From Rostratula benghalensis (lineage: Eukaryota; Chordata; Aves; Charadriiformes; Rostratulidae), in the NCBI GenBank assembly GCA_013399305.1, contig VXAI01000628.1, forward strand, positions 62,001 to 126,000: a stretch of 64,000 nt of DNA, in the 5' to 3' direction. Positions 23,949 to 35,300 of this stretch are shown here, piece after piece (position 1 is the first letter of the stretch; each line of letters starts with the position of its first letter). Under the pieces are notes generated by a model that saw only the letters and a list, made by a program, of their open reading frames with translations, was not told the origin of the DNA and ran no database searches. Position numbers and translations under genes: made by a program.

Positions 23949-24190
23949 TCCCGCTGGCTCCACCCTTCGTGGCTGACCTCAGGCAGCAGCTCTGCTCCTC
24001 ACATCTGCTCCCCTTTTCCACGGCAGAGGCTTTCTCAGCACTTGGCAGGGGGTGCTACAAGGCCAAGCGCTCCCCTCTCTTTTGCCTCCTCTTCCTGGTT
24101 CCCTGCCCTGCCACAGGTCTCCCTTCAACCCACATTCTCCCAAGCTGCCTTCTTCATCTTCCAATGCCTCCTTTTCTTCTTCTTCCCCTT

Positions 24191-24701
24191 TGGAAGCTTG
24201 CTCCCTTCTTACACTGCCCAAAGTAGTTTCACACTTTCAATGCAAATTGTAAAGCCAGATCTTCTCCTTGCCCCACCTTCTTCCCATTCCTCCCTTCCAC
24301 TTTTCAAGTTTTCCTCTGTTTGCTCTTACACTCTGTGACTCAGGGACAGCTTCGTATGTGTATATGGCAGTCTGATGAGACGCAGAGGCTGTGCTTGTCC
24401 AAGGGCAGCTTTCCTTTTCTCCTGGTTAGCACTAGCAGGAGTGTGGAGGGTATAGATCATGCTGCTTCGTATAAGAGCAGTATTTCACAGACCCTGAGCT
24501 ATGCCTTTCCTGCATAATTTCTTATGTGTACCCCACGAATTGAGTCTCCTGCTATTCATGGTCTTCTCTCAAAATATTTGGGTGTAATTTTTTTACAAAT
24601 ATACTGGATTCTGTTTTCCTGGCTTTCTTTAACATACTGAAAAGTAGAAATCTACCTTTAAAATTAATAGCCAATATTCCCAATGTCATATAATTGTCAG
24701 C
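24191..24701 (-). repeat. Inverted repeat around the H2A-like gene, right arm
   Basis: Reverse-complement partner of 21548-21924. Shared blocks include tggtctgtcagc-type outer sequence beginning gctgacaattatatgacatt, the central agagcaaacagaggaaaac, and the inner gaaagtgtgaaact. It lies just upstream of the H2A-like promoter, so it may be the ancestral 5' flank of that gene with the left arm as a copy. Confidence 0.85.
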
Positions 24702-25419
24702 ATCCATTTGCAGACCTTTATCCCAATATCCAGTTGTGTGCCTTTATCTAGCCAGGGGACACACAGTGCAAAAAGCCCCATGTCCTGGTCACACCTGTAA
24801 GATGTTAAGATGTCATTGGCTTGTGTTTGTGTTTGAGATAGAACACAACCAAGTTTCTTTTCAGCAATCTTCTTTTTCACCTAAGTCTGTTCTATTTAAC
24901 TACACTTTCTGAAATTAACAGCATATTTTTCAGTGTCTGCTGCTGGCAGTGATGAGGTCTGATTCCTATAGCGAATACCAAGGAACGGTGTGCAGAGAGG
25001 CTGGCTCTTGCTTATACTTACTACTGTAACAACCAAGGTCAGCTAACTTTGTTATGTGCCCCATTGGTTGGAAGCAGACGAGTGTAGAAGGGTCATACTT
25101 GTGTGGAAGAGCAGAGAGGACTGGTGTCCCCAAACTCAACAACAAACTATTCCATCCAAACTGCATCATACTCAATATAAAAGCTAATGGATCACCCTCT
25201 TTTCTTCAAATGGCCTGTGTCCACGAAGGACTCAGTCCACCTTTGATCTCGATCTGTGCATTCCTGAATCCAGTTCTCATCTGGAACTAAAGTCTGTAAC
25301 TTTCCCAGTGCCTGCCAGTGACATGATCATTATCCTGGGAGCTCAGTACTGGTTTTGCACCTGTAGAATATGTATTTTATTATTTTTAAATTAATGTTAT
25401 AGTATTTTCTTTTTATTAT

Positions 25420-25693
25420 TGTCATGATTTAGCCTCAGGTGGCAAACAAAGAACCACATGAAGAGTACCACAGATAAAGAAGTGTGAACACACGATTACA
25501 ATACTGACCGCTCACTGACCGCACCCCAGACTGTCCCCAACCACGCGCCACCTTGACTTCCCGTATCCCTCTCCCCTTCCCCTTCCCAGCCAATTCCTGG
25601 CTACTCCCTGGGCATGGCTCAAGTGGAATGGACTACCTGTGTCCCTGCTAGAGCCGGTGGAGAATTAACCCTGCCCCTTCCAGAACCAGGACA
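25420..25693 (-). mobile_element. Solo LTR of the same ERVL family as the provirus at 59 kb
   Basis: Read on the minus strand it begins tgtcctggttctgg and ends ggctaaatcatgaca, matching the 3' LTR at 63149-63544 (tgtcctggttccagg to ggctaaaccatgaca) with shared internal blocks such as gagccatgcccaggg and gtagccagga. It is flanked on both sides by the 5-bp target duplication ATTAT (25415-25419 and 25694-25698), so the ends are exact. It is shorter than the 63-kb LTR. No internal retroviral sequence adjoins it. Confidence 0.9.
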
Positions 25694-25698
25694 ATTAT

Positions 25699-25841
25699 TA
25701 ATATTTCATTAAAATAGTTTTCATTTGCTTTTCAATCCATAAGTGTCTCTTCCTTATTTTCTCTCCCTTCTGTGAAGGGAGTGAGGTTAAAAGAGAGCAT
25801 CTGGCGTTTGTCTAGTGGCCAGCACATCCTAAAATACGACA
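25699..25841 (+). mobile_element. 3' part of another ERV LTR
   Basis: The stretch runs from ttaaaatagttttcatttgc through ttttctctcccttctgtgaa and ctggcgtttgtctagtggcc to the LTR-like end aaatacgaca. It looks like the R/U5 end of a different ERVL-type LTR in plus orientation. The solo LTR at 25420 may have inserted into it. The left part could not be delimited. Confidence 0.45.
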
Positions 25842-25849
25842 GATTTAGC

Positions 25850-28640
25850 CCAACCAGGGGTCTGACAAGTTGGTCGAATAGTTCAAATTCCAGCTTGTTC
25901 AGTGGAGAGAGTTTTGGATGTTTTCCTCTGAGAATCTCAAGGGGTTGGTAATTAAAACAGATAGCTCACATGTTGTTCTTGAGCAAATATTATATCATGT
26001 CTTTGTAGAGTTTTGTTGAAAATTATTTGACAACATGCTGCTAAACCTGCTCTAAGTATTGTGTTATTATTCATTTGTACTTTGTGTTTATTTGTGGTGG
26101 TTTGGTACAGAGTGCTGCTATTTGGCTAGGGTTTTAAACCACAATTTATGCTGGAATACTCTGGGCCGTAACTTTACCTACACACCTTGGACATCATCTA
26201 GTGGATTTTGTCCAAGATCGATAGTCATACATAAGGTTCTTTAATTGGTACTGTACTCATAAAAAGCCATGCCAAGTGGGAAGGATCATGGGAAGGATCC
26301 ATTCAATTATAACATGCCTTTTTTAAAAACTAAACCAGAAGCCCACTATTACAAAAGAAAAAAAAAAAAAAAAAAAAAAAAAAAGGAAATAGGGGAACCA
26401 AAAGAATCTGAAAACCTGAAAAAAAATCACCCTGTAGCGTAATTAGCTTAATTAGCTGCATCCTTGAATCTTACAGCTCCTCATCTAGACATGCAATATA
26501 CCACAGTTGAGGCAATATGTGCCTTCAGAAGAGCTGGGGAATTAAAAAAATGTGTCAGAGCTGCTGGAATACACTCAGGACCATTTGCATCTTATGAGCA
26601 TGATAAACTTTGGTAAATGTGTTTCTAACAGAAACAGAGACAAGCTGGTGCTCAGGCTCTGCTTCATCTGGAGTCCCCTTATGGTTAAAGCATCTCTGGA
26701 CGGAGAGAGAACAAAACCAAAGTGCAGAGAAGGGCTGTGCTGATGACAGGAATGGGAGGGCTCTCTTAGAGAAGGATGTCTGAAAATTTTGTCTCATTTA
26801 GTTTGGCAGAATGCCATCTGGAAAAGGAAATGATTGGCTTCTTATAGATAAAGAGGGACTAAACATCAGTGTTAAATGAGTCATTTACATCTGTGTGATC
26901 TGACATATTCTACAAAGGCAATGACCACAGCTGGAGGAGCAGGAGAAGACACTCTCAGCTATTCTGCATCCCACTCCCCATAAGGGTGCCACAATGTCAT
27001 ATGAGCAGTTTATGAGAGAAAATAGAGCCATCATTACTTGTGGCATATTCTGTTGCACGGAAAATTGCAGAAATGGTAGAAAGATAATTTCAGTCCTTTC
27101 TGCTAAGGCTGATCTTGTTTTTCTTAACACTGCTGAACAACACAAACATACTTCCTGCTGCCCTTCAGCTCAAGCAGAAAGTTCAGCTAATGTCAGATCC
27201 TGATGCAATTTAAAGTAACCCTGGTGGAAATTATGAAATGTCATCACAACTTTCTGAGGTTCAAAAAGCTTGAAGCCACCCTGATAATGACTGAATCTGA
27301 GAAAGCAACACTAACAATCAAAGTATTCATCTTAATTGGTGTAAAGTTTGAGCACTTCCAGCTCTGATGATCGACCAGTTGATTAAGTAGTTATTCTGCA
27401 TTATTCAGTTCAAAGAACAATAAAACTACAGAAGTGGCATTTGACACAAGTTTCAGAGCAGCAGGGTAGGACAAATTTCTGGTTATCTGGGAACTGAGTC
27501 AGTATACTAAAGAAATAGTTCAGGATATTATACTTCTCGGAGAAACAATGAGTTTCTGCAGTCCCTAACATCTCTTCTTTGGGAAATGAGTTTTAAATTC
27601 CCTTTTCCCTCATTGAAAAAAAAAAAAAAAAGAGAGAGAGTTTTGGGGAGACAAAGATCACCTTTGTGTCTAGAATGGCTTTTATTAATTAACATTTATT
27701 AATAGAGCCAAATTATTACAAAAAGCAGATGGCTATTCACAAAACCTATTTTCTTACAGTTCCCACGCTCATTCAAAGTGCGAATGGTCAAAGCAGCAGC
27801 CTCAAGGCCAAACACAGGAGGTTTGCTGTTGGCTTCCAAGCAGATGTTCACAAAGTCTCTCAGAGGGCCCTGAGTTTCATCATATGTATGCACAACCTTG
27901 TAGCCTGGTTTGGAAACAGGAGCCACTGCACGGTGGTAGTCTGGGTTATTCTGTGTTGTAGGTGCTGGTGATTCAGATTTGGCCAATTGTTGGTGTTTTG
28001 GGCTGGCCAGGTCTTGCAACTGCAGTAGAACTCCTGGGATCCAGAATTTATTGCCCTTCAGAGTTTTTTGCATAGTACCTCTCAGCACATACCCTCCTTC
28101 TCCTTGCCTTGCTGTTTTCTGGTAGCTTTTTCTTCATCAACAACCAGTACTTATGGGATCCATTCATACAAGCACCCACAAAAGGCCAGTTATGGATACA
28201 CATTGAATTTCTGTCTCTTGCTTTATTCTTCACCACTCCAAAAATCATAGTGTAGGTTACTAGGTAACATTCTTAGTAAACCGATAAGAGAATTTTACTT
28301 CCCTGAAGCATATTATTGGAGTATTACACAGCAGGGAGTGTGTCAATGCCAATGATGCAATAAAAGGATGAGCTGCTTCCTGCACTTGAGTAATGAATTC
28401 CCGTCCACCTAGTCAAAAGGGACATTTATTCCCTTATCTAAGATTGGAGAAGTGGTGCCCAAGAGTTGCTTACACCAATGGCTGGGACAAAAAGTAAGTG
28501 AAGAATGCCTTTCTCAGGTAGGTAAGAATACCAGGCAGAAAGAAATGAGCTACCCTTTTTCTTACATATATATATATATTTTTAAAGCAAATTAGTCACA
28601 CCAGAAAACCAAGTCAGGAAAGACAAAAAAGCACAACCCC
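25850..28640. other. AT-rich intergenic DNA
   Basis: Contains a run of about 27 A at 26358-26384 and an A/GA run at 27618-27640. Apart from the retrocopy candidate at 27681-28250, nothing gene-like is supported. Confidence 0.55.
27681..28250 (-). pseudogene. Unrecognised retrocopy-like sequence, frameshifted
   Basis: On the minus strand two overlapping frames (28248-28048, then 28088-27699) have coding-like composition and join around RRRR / LRGTMQKTLKGNKFW with a change of frame. The second contains KPGYKVVHTYDETQG and GLEAAALTIRTLNERG. Two AATAAA-type signals follow at 27700-27681. No introns are visible. That is the pattern of a processed gene copy with a frameshift. I do not recognise the parent, and no target duplication could be defined. 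Confidence 0.35.
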
Positions 28641-28691
28641 CCCATCAATACAAGCTAAAGAAAGTGTGATTATGGAGTACTCTCTTGCAAA

Positions 28692-28981
28692 ATGCCTGAA
28701 AAGGAGACAGGATATGAAACTGCCTTATGCAGATAATTTGGAAAAGAAAGAAGTGAAGACCAAACCGAGCTGCTCTTCCGGAGCTGGGCTGGCCTCCTCT
28801 GTGAGCCACAAAGACAGGCAAAGGGAAACAGGAAGCATGTCCTGGCGTTGAAGCCCGCATGTCTGGTTGCTATGCTCCAATACCTGACATAAGAGACTGG
28901 CCAAGGAAATTTTAGAGCAGCACATTTCTCCATTGCATATTCTCCAAACTGCCAAAGACACTCTGAACTCAAGAAACTCCC
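28692..28981 (+). pseudogene. Decayed copy of the divergent H2A gene
   Basis: Similarity to the gene at 23131-23631 is seen in order along the whole fold. The start atgcctgaaaaggagacagg corresponds to the LPEQER tail region. SCSSGAGL and VSHKDRQR match SRSSQAGL and VSRIDRQL. CLVAMLQYLT matches VYLAAVLQWVT, and HISPLHILQTAK matches HISPSHLQTALRK. These pieces lie in different frames and stop codons intervene, so the copy cannot encode a histone. HISP and LQTA are shared with the variant and not with canonical H2A, so it derives from the variant lineage. QYLT, as in canonical H2A, is kept here but is QWVT in the intact gene. Confidence 0.65.
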
Positions 28982-29004
28982 CACAGACATCACCACCTGC
29001 AAGT

Positions 29005-32000
29005 ATGTATTTTGGGAAAGGACTGCTTTTCCAAACCAGAATATGAAAGTGGAAGATCAGCTTACTTGGAGGGTTGAATTATAATGGATATTCCCATCTG
29101 AAAGCTACTTACGGATTTTTACTTATCCCGTGTAAGATACTTTTGTTCTAGTTTAAAACTTTAAAATAGAAACTAGGCTATAATCCTTTTCTCTGGGGCA
29201 GACATTCTTGAGCACAAGGACCTTAGTTGAGTATAATAGCTTTATTTGTCTTTTATAGCAAGGATAAACAATACAAGATAATTTAGTCTCCTGCAGCATA
29301 ACAGAAACTGTTATCTGACTGTTTTTTACAGATAGCCCTTCACTTCACCTATTCCAAACAGATCATATCCTTCTTGAAGTTTAGTGATCAGAACGATGCT
29401 GCAGAGTATTCTGGGTGTAGTGTCACTTCTGCATTATGTACCAGCACTTAAATTTCATTATCTTTGCTCTAGATAGTTCCTCTGATGCAAATGGCATGAG
29501 ATCTTCACAGCCACAGTATATTACTAGTTCCTACTCACGCTCACGGGAAATATTATTATATTCAGGTCCTTCCCTTTTTGAGCCCCTTCTGATTCAGAAG
29601 TTCTGGCTACCAGTTCCCATGTATGTGGCCTTACCATTTGCATTATTGAATTTCACCCTATTTTCATTCCTATGTTCCTTAAGAATGAACTGGAGAATGA
29701 ACTGTAGCCATATTAGCTTACAAGTTAGAAATACTCTGTGTTTTAGATTCAATCAAGAAATCTTTCTCCTTCAGCATTGTTAACTACCAAATGATGTATG
29801 TAGCCTTCCAGATCTTCAGATTTTGAGACGCAGTACAACAAATTATGTATCAATTAAATAAACAGCAAGGGCTTCTTCCTGTAAGTCCAGAAGTCTGTTG
29901 GCGTCAGCTGCCTACATCAAACAAATGTCGAAATTCTCACATTTATGCCATTTTAAAATATTTTATTACCTCAAACAGCCAGAAGTTTCATCACTCTATG
30001 TAAGGGTCAGTTAAGAAATGCAGAAGAGACAGCGTTTCTCAGCTGATAAGTAGTCTTACTGAAACAGGATGAGTGTACAGGTTTTCTGTTAGAGCCTTAA
30101 CTTGTTTTCTTGATTTTAGACCTTATGTATGGTTCCTTTTAAGTGGTTGTAATTTCTGATTGTCTGGAGCAGTAGTCAAATACTAAATCATAATATGCAA
30201 TAAATAAATAAAACAATGTAATTATACAGATATTTATTTTTCTTAATGCCTACATGAAAACATTATGATGTTCAGAGGTGCTGAGTGCTGGCTTGCCTTC
30301 CTCAAGTTAATGAAGATTTTCTGAAAGTTTAAATCATTTAAGTTGGTGCTTAAAAGAGGATGTAGAGCTCCAGATTTATTTTGGTCCACAAAGCTGGTGG
30401 GTCATTTTAGGTATTCACAAATAAAGAAGTTTCACCAATGACACTTCCCTAAACAAGCAGACTTGTGGGAAAAAAAAAAAACAGCAAATCAAAAAAATAA
30501 CTTACCCCGCACCCAAAAAGAAAAACAACCCCCCAAAACCAAGTCAAGTTGGTTTTTAGTAGAGTGGTTTATTGAAATCTTTGCTGGTTTTGTGATATTT
30601 TATATGAAATGTTCTACCTACATAGCTGTTCCAGTATTTTAAAGATCCAAATTTATTTTGTTAATTTAGACTTGTCATTTTGATTTAAGCATATCAATGC
30701 TTAATAATATAATAATTTAACATAAAGAATAGTGTTTGGTTAATTTTCTCAGGGAAAGCAAAAGATTAAAGTCTAAGACTCAATTATGCAGGTCCAGAAG
30801 TACAAAGGAGGCTTAGTTCATACTTCTGCTCATTTTTAGAATGCTTTTCACCCCTAACACAGAGCCGAATAATGTACGTAAGCCTTGCACTGATTACTTA
30901 GGCCTATGTGTGCGCCTAATCTGTTTCTGTTACATTCATCATTTTTCTTAAATTGCAAGAATCATACCAGAATCTCCAGACATCCTACTTTCATCATGCA
31001 CATTTAAGGTTTCACAACTGTGGAAACATTAAAAACCATCATGTAGAGGGTGTAAAGCTTCTTACATAATCTATTCTCTTGCTTCTGCTTTCATCAAAGA
31101 GTATGCCTTCCTACTCCAGATAAAACCACTGATACTTCAGCATCAATTGAATGTTTTGTTCTTGCTCTAGAAGATCCTGTTTCATGGTCTCAGTTACACC
31201 ATTTACAAAATAAGTTACATGTTAGAAAATTTGTCCTGTACAATTTGGATAATAGCAATAGGCCAGCAAAGCACTGTCCTACCAGGATACAAAATAATTG
31301 TTTGTCTCCAGAGAAAGACACTAGAGCAGATTGCCAACTTCTCATGCAATGAAACATGTACTCCCTCCTTGGCTAATTAGGTTTTTCTATCTTTTATTTT
31401 CCTCTGTAGGGTTGTTTGTTCACCTCAGAGAAAGGTAGTTTCTAGAGCTGTGTCCATCTCTGTGAGGGAGATATATGAATTGTATTTTCTTGAGGACTCA
31501 TTTTACTCTGCAGTCTCAACATCTGAGTGTTAGTGTATGCTTTTCCTCATGCTATAGATCTGGAGAAGAAACAAAAATTTAAAATATTCCAGAAATGGAA
31601 ATAAAATATAAATGCCAGAATGCGAAGTGGAAGAAAACATCTAAGATGTCACCTTTGTTAAGAGGTTCTTCTAGATTGGTGACTTTGCTCTCCCAGGCCA
31701 AACAATCACTTTGGGAAGGTGGCACAAAACGCAAGAGCCAACACCCTGACATATCCTAGCCAAGGTGAAAACCTCAAGCACAAGTGCTTCTTTTGGATGA
31801 GGACACAATGTGCCAGCTTTAAGATGCAAATCCACCGTCTGGTTTGCTTTCCACAGGCTATGGTAGGAAAGAGAAATGGAAGTGTGATCACAAACCTGAT
31901 ACTGAACATAGCTGCCCAAACTAAAAGACAGGTTCAAAGCTGTAAAATATTTTATTCAACTCCGTGTTGCAAGCCTGACCCTGATGTAGCCAGGAATTAC

Positions 32001-32320
32001 ATCTTGTTTATCCAACAAACTAATCGAATAAAAAGAGTTCTGCAAAAGTGGCCACATTTCTTTCAATAACGGCAGAAATAAATATATGCCAGTCAGGGAG
32101 GAGAGAAGTGAGGTAAAGAGGAAGAAAGAGAATATAGCAATGAGTGAGAGAGGAACATTTTTTTGGCAGTACTGTGATTGAGGAAGTTCAGATGTATCTT
32201 GACGTCTGTGCTGCTTCATTTGTGTCTGCCAATATAAGGAAACCCCTCAACGGGGTAGGTTTTTTTCCTACCTTGAATGCTAGATCTTTTGCTACCTTTT
32301 TGTTCTGACACTTTTTACCA
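29005..32320. other. AT-rich DNA upstream of the first lectin gene
   Basis: No gene is supported. A weakly CR1-like stretch may lie around 29330-29450. Upstream and promoter sequence of the lectin gene at 32324 should lie at the right end, but no TATA or other clear element stands out. Confidence 0.5.
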
Positions 32321-32323
32321 GCT

Positions 32324-32399
32324 ATGACAGAAGAAATAACATATGCTAATCTGAAATTTGGAAATACTATCACAGAGCCTGAAGATACTAAGGGAAAAG
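32324..32399 (+). CDS. ITIM-bearing first coding exon of the CLEC12-like receptor
   Basis: 25 codons ending in phase 1 (donor GT at 32400). The tyrosine of ITYANL fits (I/V/L/S)xYxx(L/V). The ATG follows ccagct. It joins across a 3.2-kb intron to the membrane exon at 35624, giving a glycine at the junction. This exon is too short to be seen without the downstream exons. Confidence 0.88.
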
Positions 32400-35300
32400 G
32401 TGTAGTATCTATGAAGTATCTTTATATCAATTCTTGCTAAAGTAAGAAAGATAGGAAATACTTTTAATTATATGCCTGAGGGAACTTTGTTAGCTTTATT
32501 ACTATCAGAAAAGTTATAGTAGTCATAAATATATCCTTTTTTTTTTGTTGTTGTTACTGTCATTTCTGCCCAAACTTTTTAGAGTTTGAAAGGTATACCT
32601 GAAATACTGATCTTATTATTTCTCAGAAAAGCATATTATTGAGAGTTATACTAAGCTTCACAAACAGTCCTAATTGTCTAAACCTCAAGATAGTTAACTT
32701 GAACTATTTTTAAGTGCATCCAGGTAATGTCTCCATGCATTTTCACTTGGATTTAGAAGTACATTAGCTTTAACTGACTCACTTTATTTCAATTCTGAAG
32801 TTCTAGCCCGAATTAAGGCACTGTCAATGGCTATATCTGTTAAAGGGGTGAACACATTTTAAATTCTATATTTTAAATACTATTTTAAAATTATTTTTAG
32901 TTAATTTGTGTTCATTCTGAAGAAAAACTCTAGATTTCAATGATGCAACTCATGGGAACGATGAACATAGAAAGTGCTAGGCGTTTGTGGGGTTAGGCTC
33001 CGGAGCAGGACAACTTGCTTGTGATTCAGAAGGAATTCTCTGGGGAATTCTGTGTCAAAGAGCAGTGGTTTTAAATGCTGTTATGTTTTTTGACCATAGG
33101 GGGTTTGAACATTTTTACATTAAATTATGGTTTTGAGCATTGTCAAATTGTTTTTCAGGGGCTGAAAAAAAAAAAAAAAAAAGTAAAAATCTAAACTGTC
33201 TCTGTGTTAAATTCTGGGCTTCTTTTTCTTTAATGTCCAATGACACCAGTATCCTCACACATCTCCAGGTGTCCTGCTTCTGTGTTCCAGGGTAGACAAT
33301 GCATATTTTGTGATGAGAAAACACCATTCTGAGAGCGCACAGCACAATCTGTGCATTATTTCACAAACATGAAATTGGAATAAGCAAGATAAATAGATAC
33401 ATCCATTCTAGAGCAACAGGAGTACTGTAGAGACCGGAGGACCCAGCGCAAGACCCCTTCTGCTGTACTATATGTAGCAGAAGCTGTGTGAGGTTAGAAA
33501 GTACAGTACAGGGAACCACTAGCTAAAGAAACTCTTGAGACAATGCTTTAATTAAAATAGCCAAAGCTAAAACTACTGCTTGGTCTTCATTTGTATTGCT
33601 GCCCAAAAAGTATTTTGTATTTGTTTATGAAATCATATTTTCAAACTACAAAATCTTTTTCTCGTCTCATCTAAGAGCTCCAGGAAGCATGGACTATAAT
33701 GCTTTCAGTCTTCAGTTTGGGGCTGTGACTTTGTAGGGGTGGGAACAATTTGGTTTTGCTCTTTCACTCCAATTTATATGCATCTATTTAGAGCCTGCAT
33801 TAGGGAGTCAAATTTCTTTTACTGAAGTGATAGAAAGGCACGTACCATGCTCAGCTTTAGCGCGTGTATAGAAGCACTTTGAGCTTAAAAATATGCTTAT
33901 GTTGCAGCAGTCAGTGCATCCGTAACTCTTGTAAGGATCTATGAGGTATGTGATTCTCCTGTGCAGGCTTTATCTCTGAGTGTATCTGTCATACGCCTGT
34001 AAGATCAGACTTTGGAAAATAATGCGAAAGGGAGATGTTCTTCTCTTTAGGAAGGGCCTGGGTATTCCTCTTTTATGCAATACCAAACAGTTAAGAGTAC
34101 TTCCTTAGACTGCGATTGCATTCTGTGATGAAATACAGATGCAGGGAGAGTGGCAGATGTAATGCATATTTAGCAAGGCTTTTTGTCAGTGCCTCTTACG
34201 GTATTGTCATTTTAGAACTGAGGAAGTTATGGGCTGGGTGTTGGGCTGTTAAGTGGATTGAAATCTGGCTGGACAACCAGGCTCAAACGGCAGTACCTAA
34301 CAGCTTAACATCTGTTTGGTGGTAGAGTCCTGCAGCGGTCCCTTAGGGGTTGATACTGAGCCCATATTGCTTAATATCTTCATCAGCAAACTGAAAAATG
34401 ACACGTTGTACAAATTTATAATGATACTAAACTAGGAGTGGTGGCTGATGCTACCAAGTAGTTGAGCTTCAAAACAGAGGAGCCTTGAGAGACTTGAAGA
34501 CTGGGTGAGCAGAAACCCATGAACCTCCACAAGCTGTTGTGCACTGAGGCTGGACTAATCCCAGGCAGTGGTATAGACTGGGAGCAGGCTGGGTGGAGAG
34601 GCTGGAAAGGCCCTGGGGTTTATAGTAAATAGGAGGTTGAATATAAACCAGCAGTGATCTGTGTACCAGTTCAAGGCAACGTCCATCACTTGATCTTCTT
34701 TCACCTGAATCTACTTGAGTTTATGTAGAGTGGGGTCTTGTACAGCATTCTGCCCAGGATTACTTCACCACAGAAGCTGACCAAAGATTTTTTGTAAGAG
34801 AGGCAAAGTCCATAGTTTCCATTCCGGTTCCTTCAGCTCGACATGCTAAATTTCAGTTTCTACTTCAGGAATTTACTCCCCAGTTTTAAATACTGTTTTC
34901 CCTTTTCTAGGCTAGCAATTTCCTCTTCACATTGCCATTCTACCACCTTTATTGGATTAAGTCAAGATGGTTGCCACTTTAATATATGCCTCGGATTGCT
35001 AGTGCTTCCCTAGCAAACGGAATGCTTTTTCTCCCTCTTTCAATGCATCTTAGCCTATGAAATTTTCCAGACATGCTTAGAATTTCCTTTACTTGGGAAA
35101 AGATAATTCCTTTTTCTCCTCATTGAGCACTCATTTCTGTATCTACTGTGTAACCCTTATTTCCAAAAAATTCTAAATTAATTCCTAGTTAGAAGTCGCA
35201 AACTACCATAAAGTACCAGAGGATTTTACTGTAGCACTCAAATTAAACAGATTACCACAGCCAGACACCACGTCACACATTACTACAAGTCTGTGGTGCA

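Noticed and set aside
23038..24338. Long plus-strand frames over the GC-rich island, up to 263 codons
   Set aside because: They are shadows of the H2A-like frame and of GC-rich sequence with few stops. None shows a domain, and the minus-strand frame is an unmistakable H2A fold.
31719..32069. Plus-strand frame with QIHRLV, considered as another H2A-like copy
   Set aside because: Only a short chance similarity; none of the other histone-fold blocks is present.
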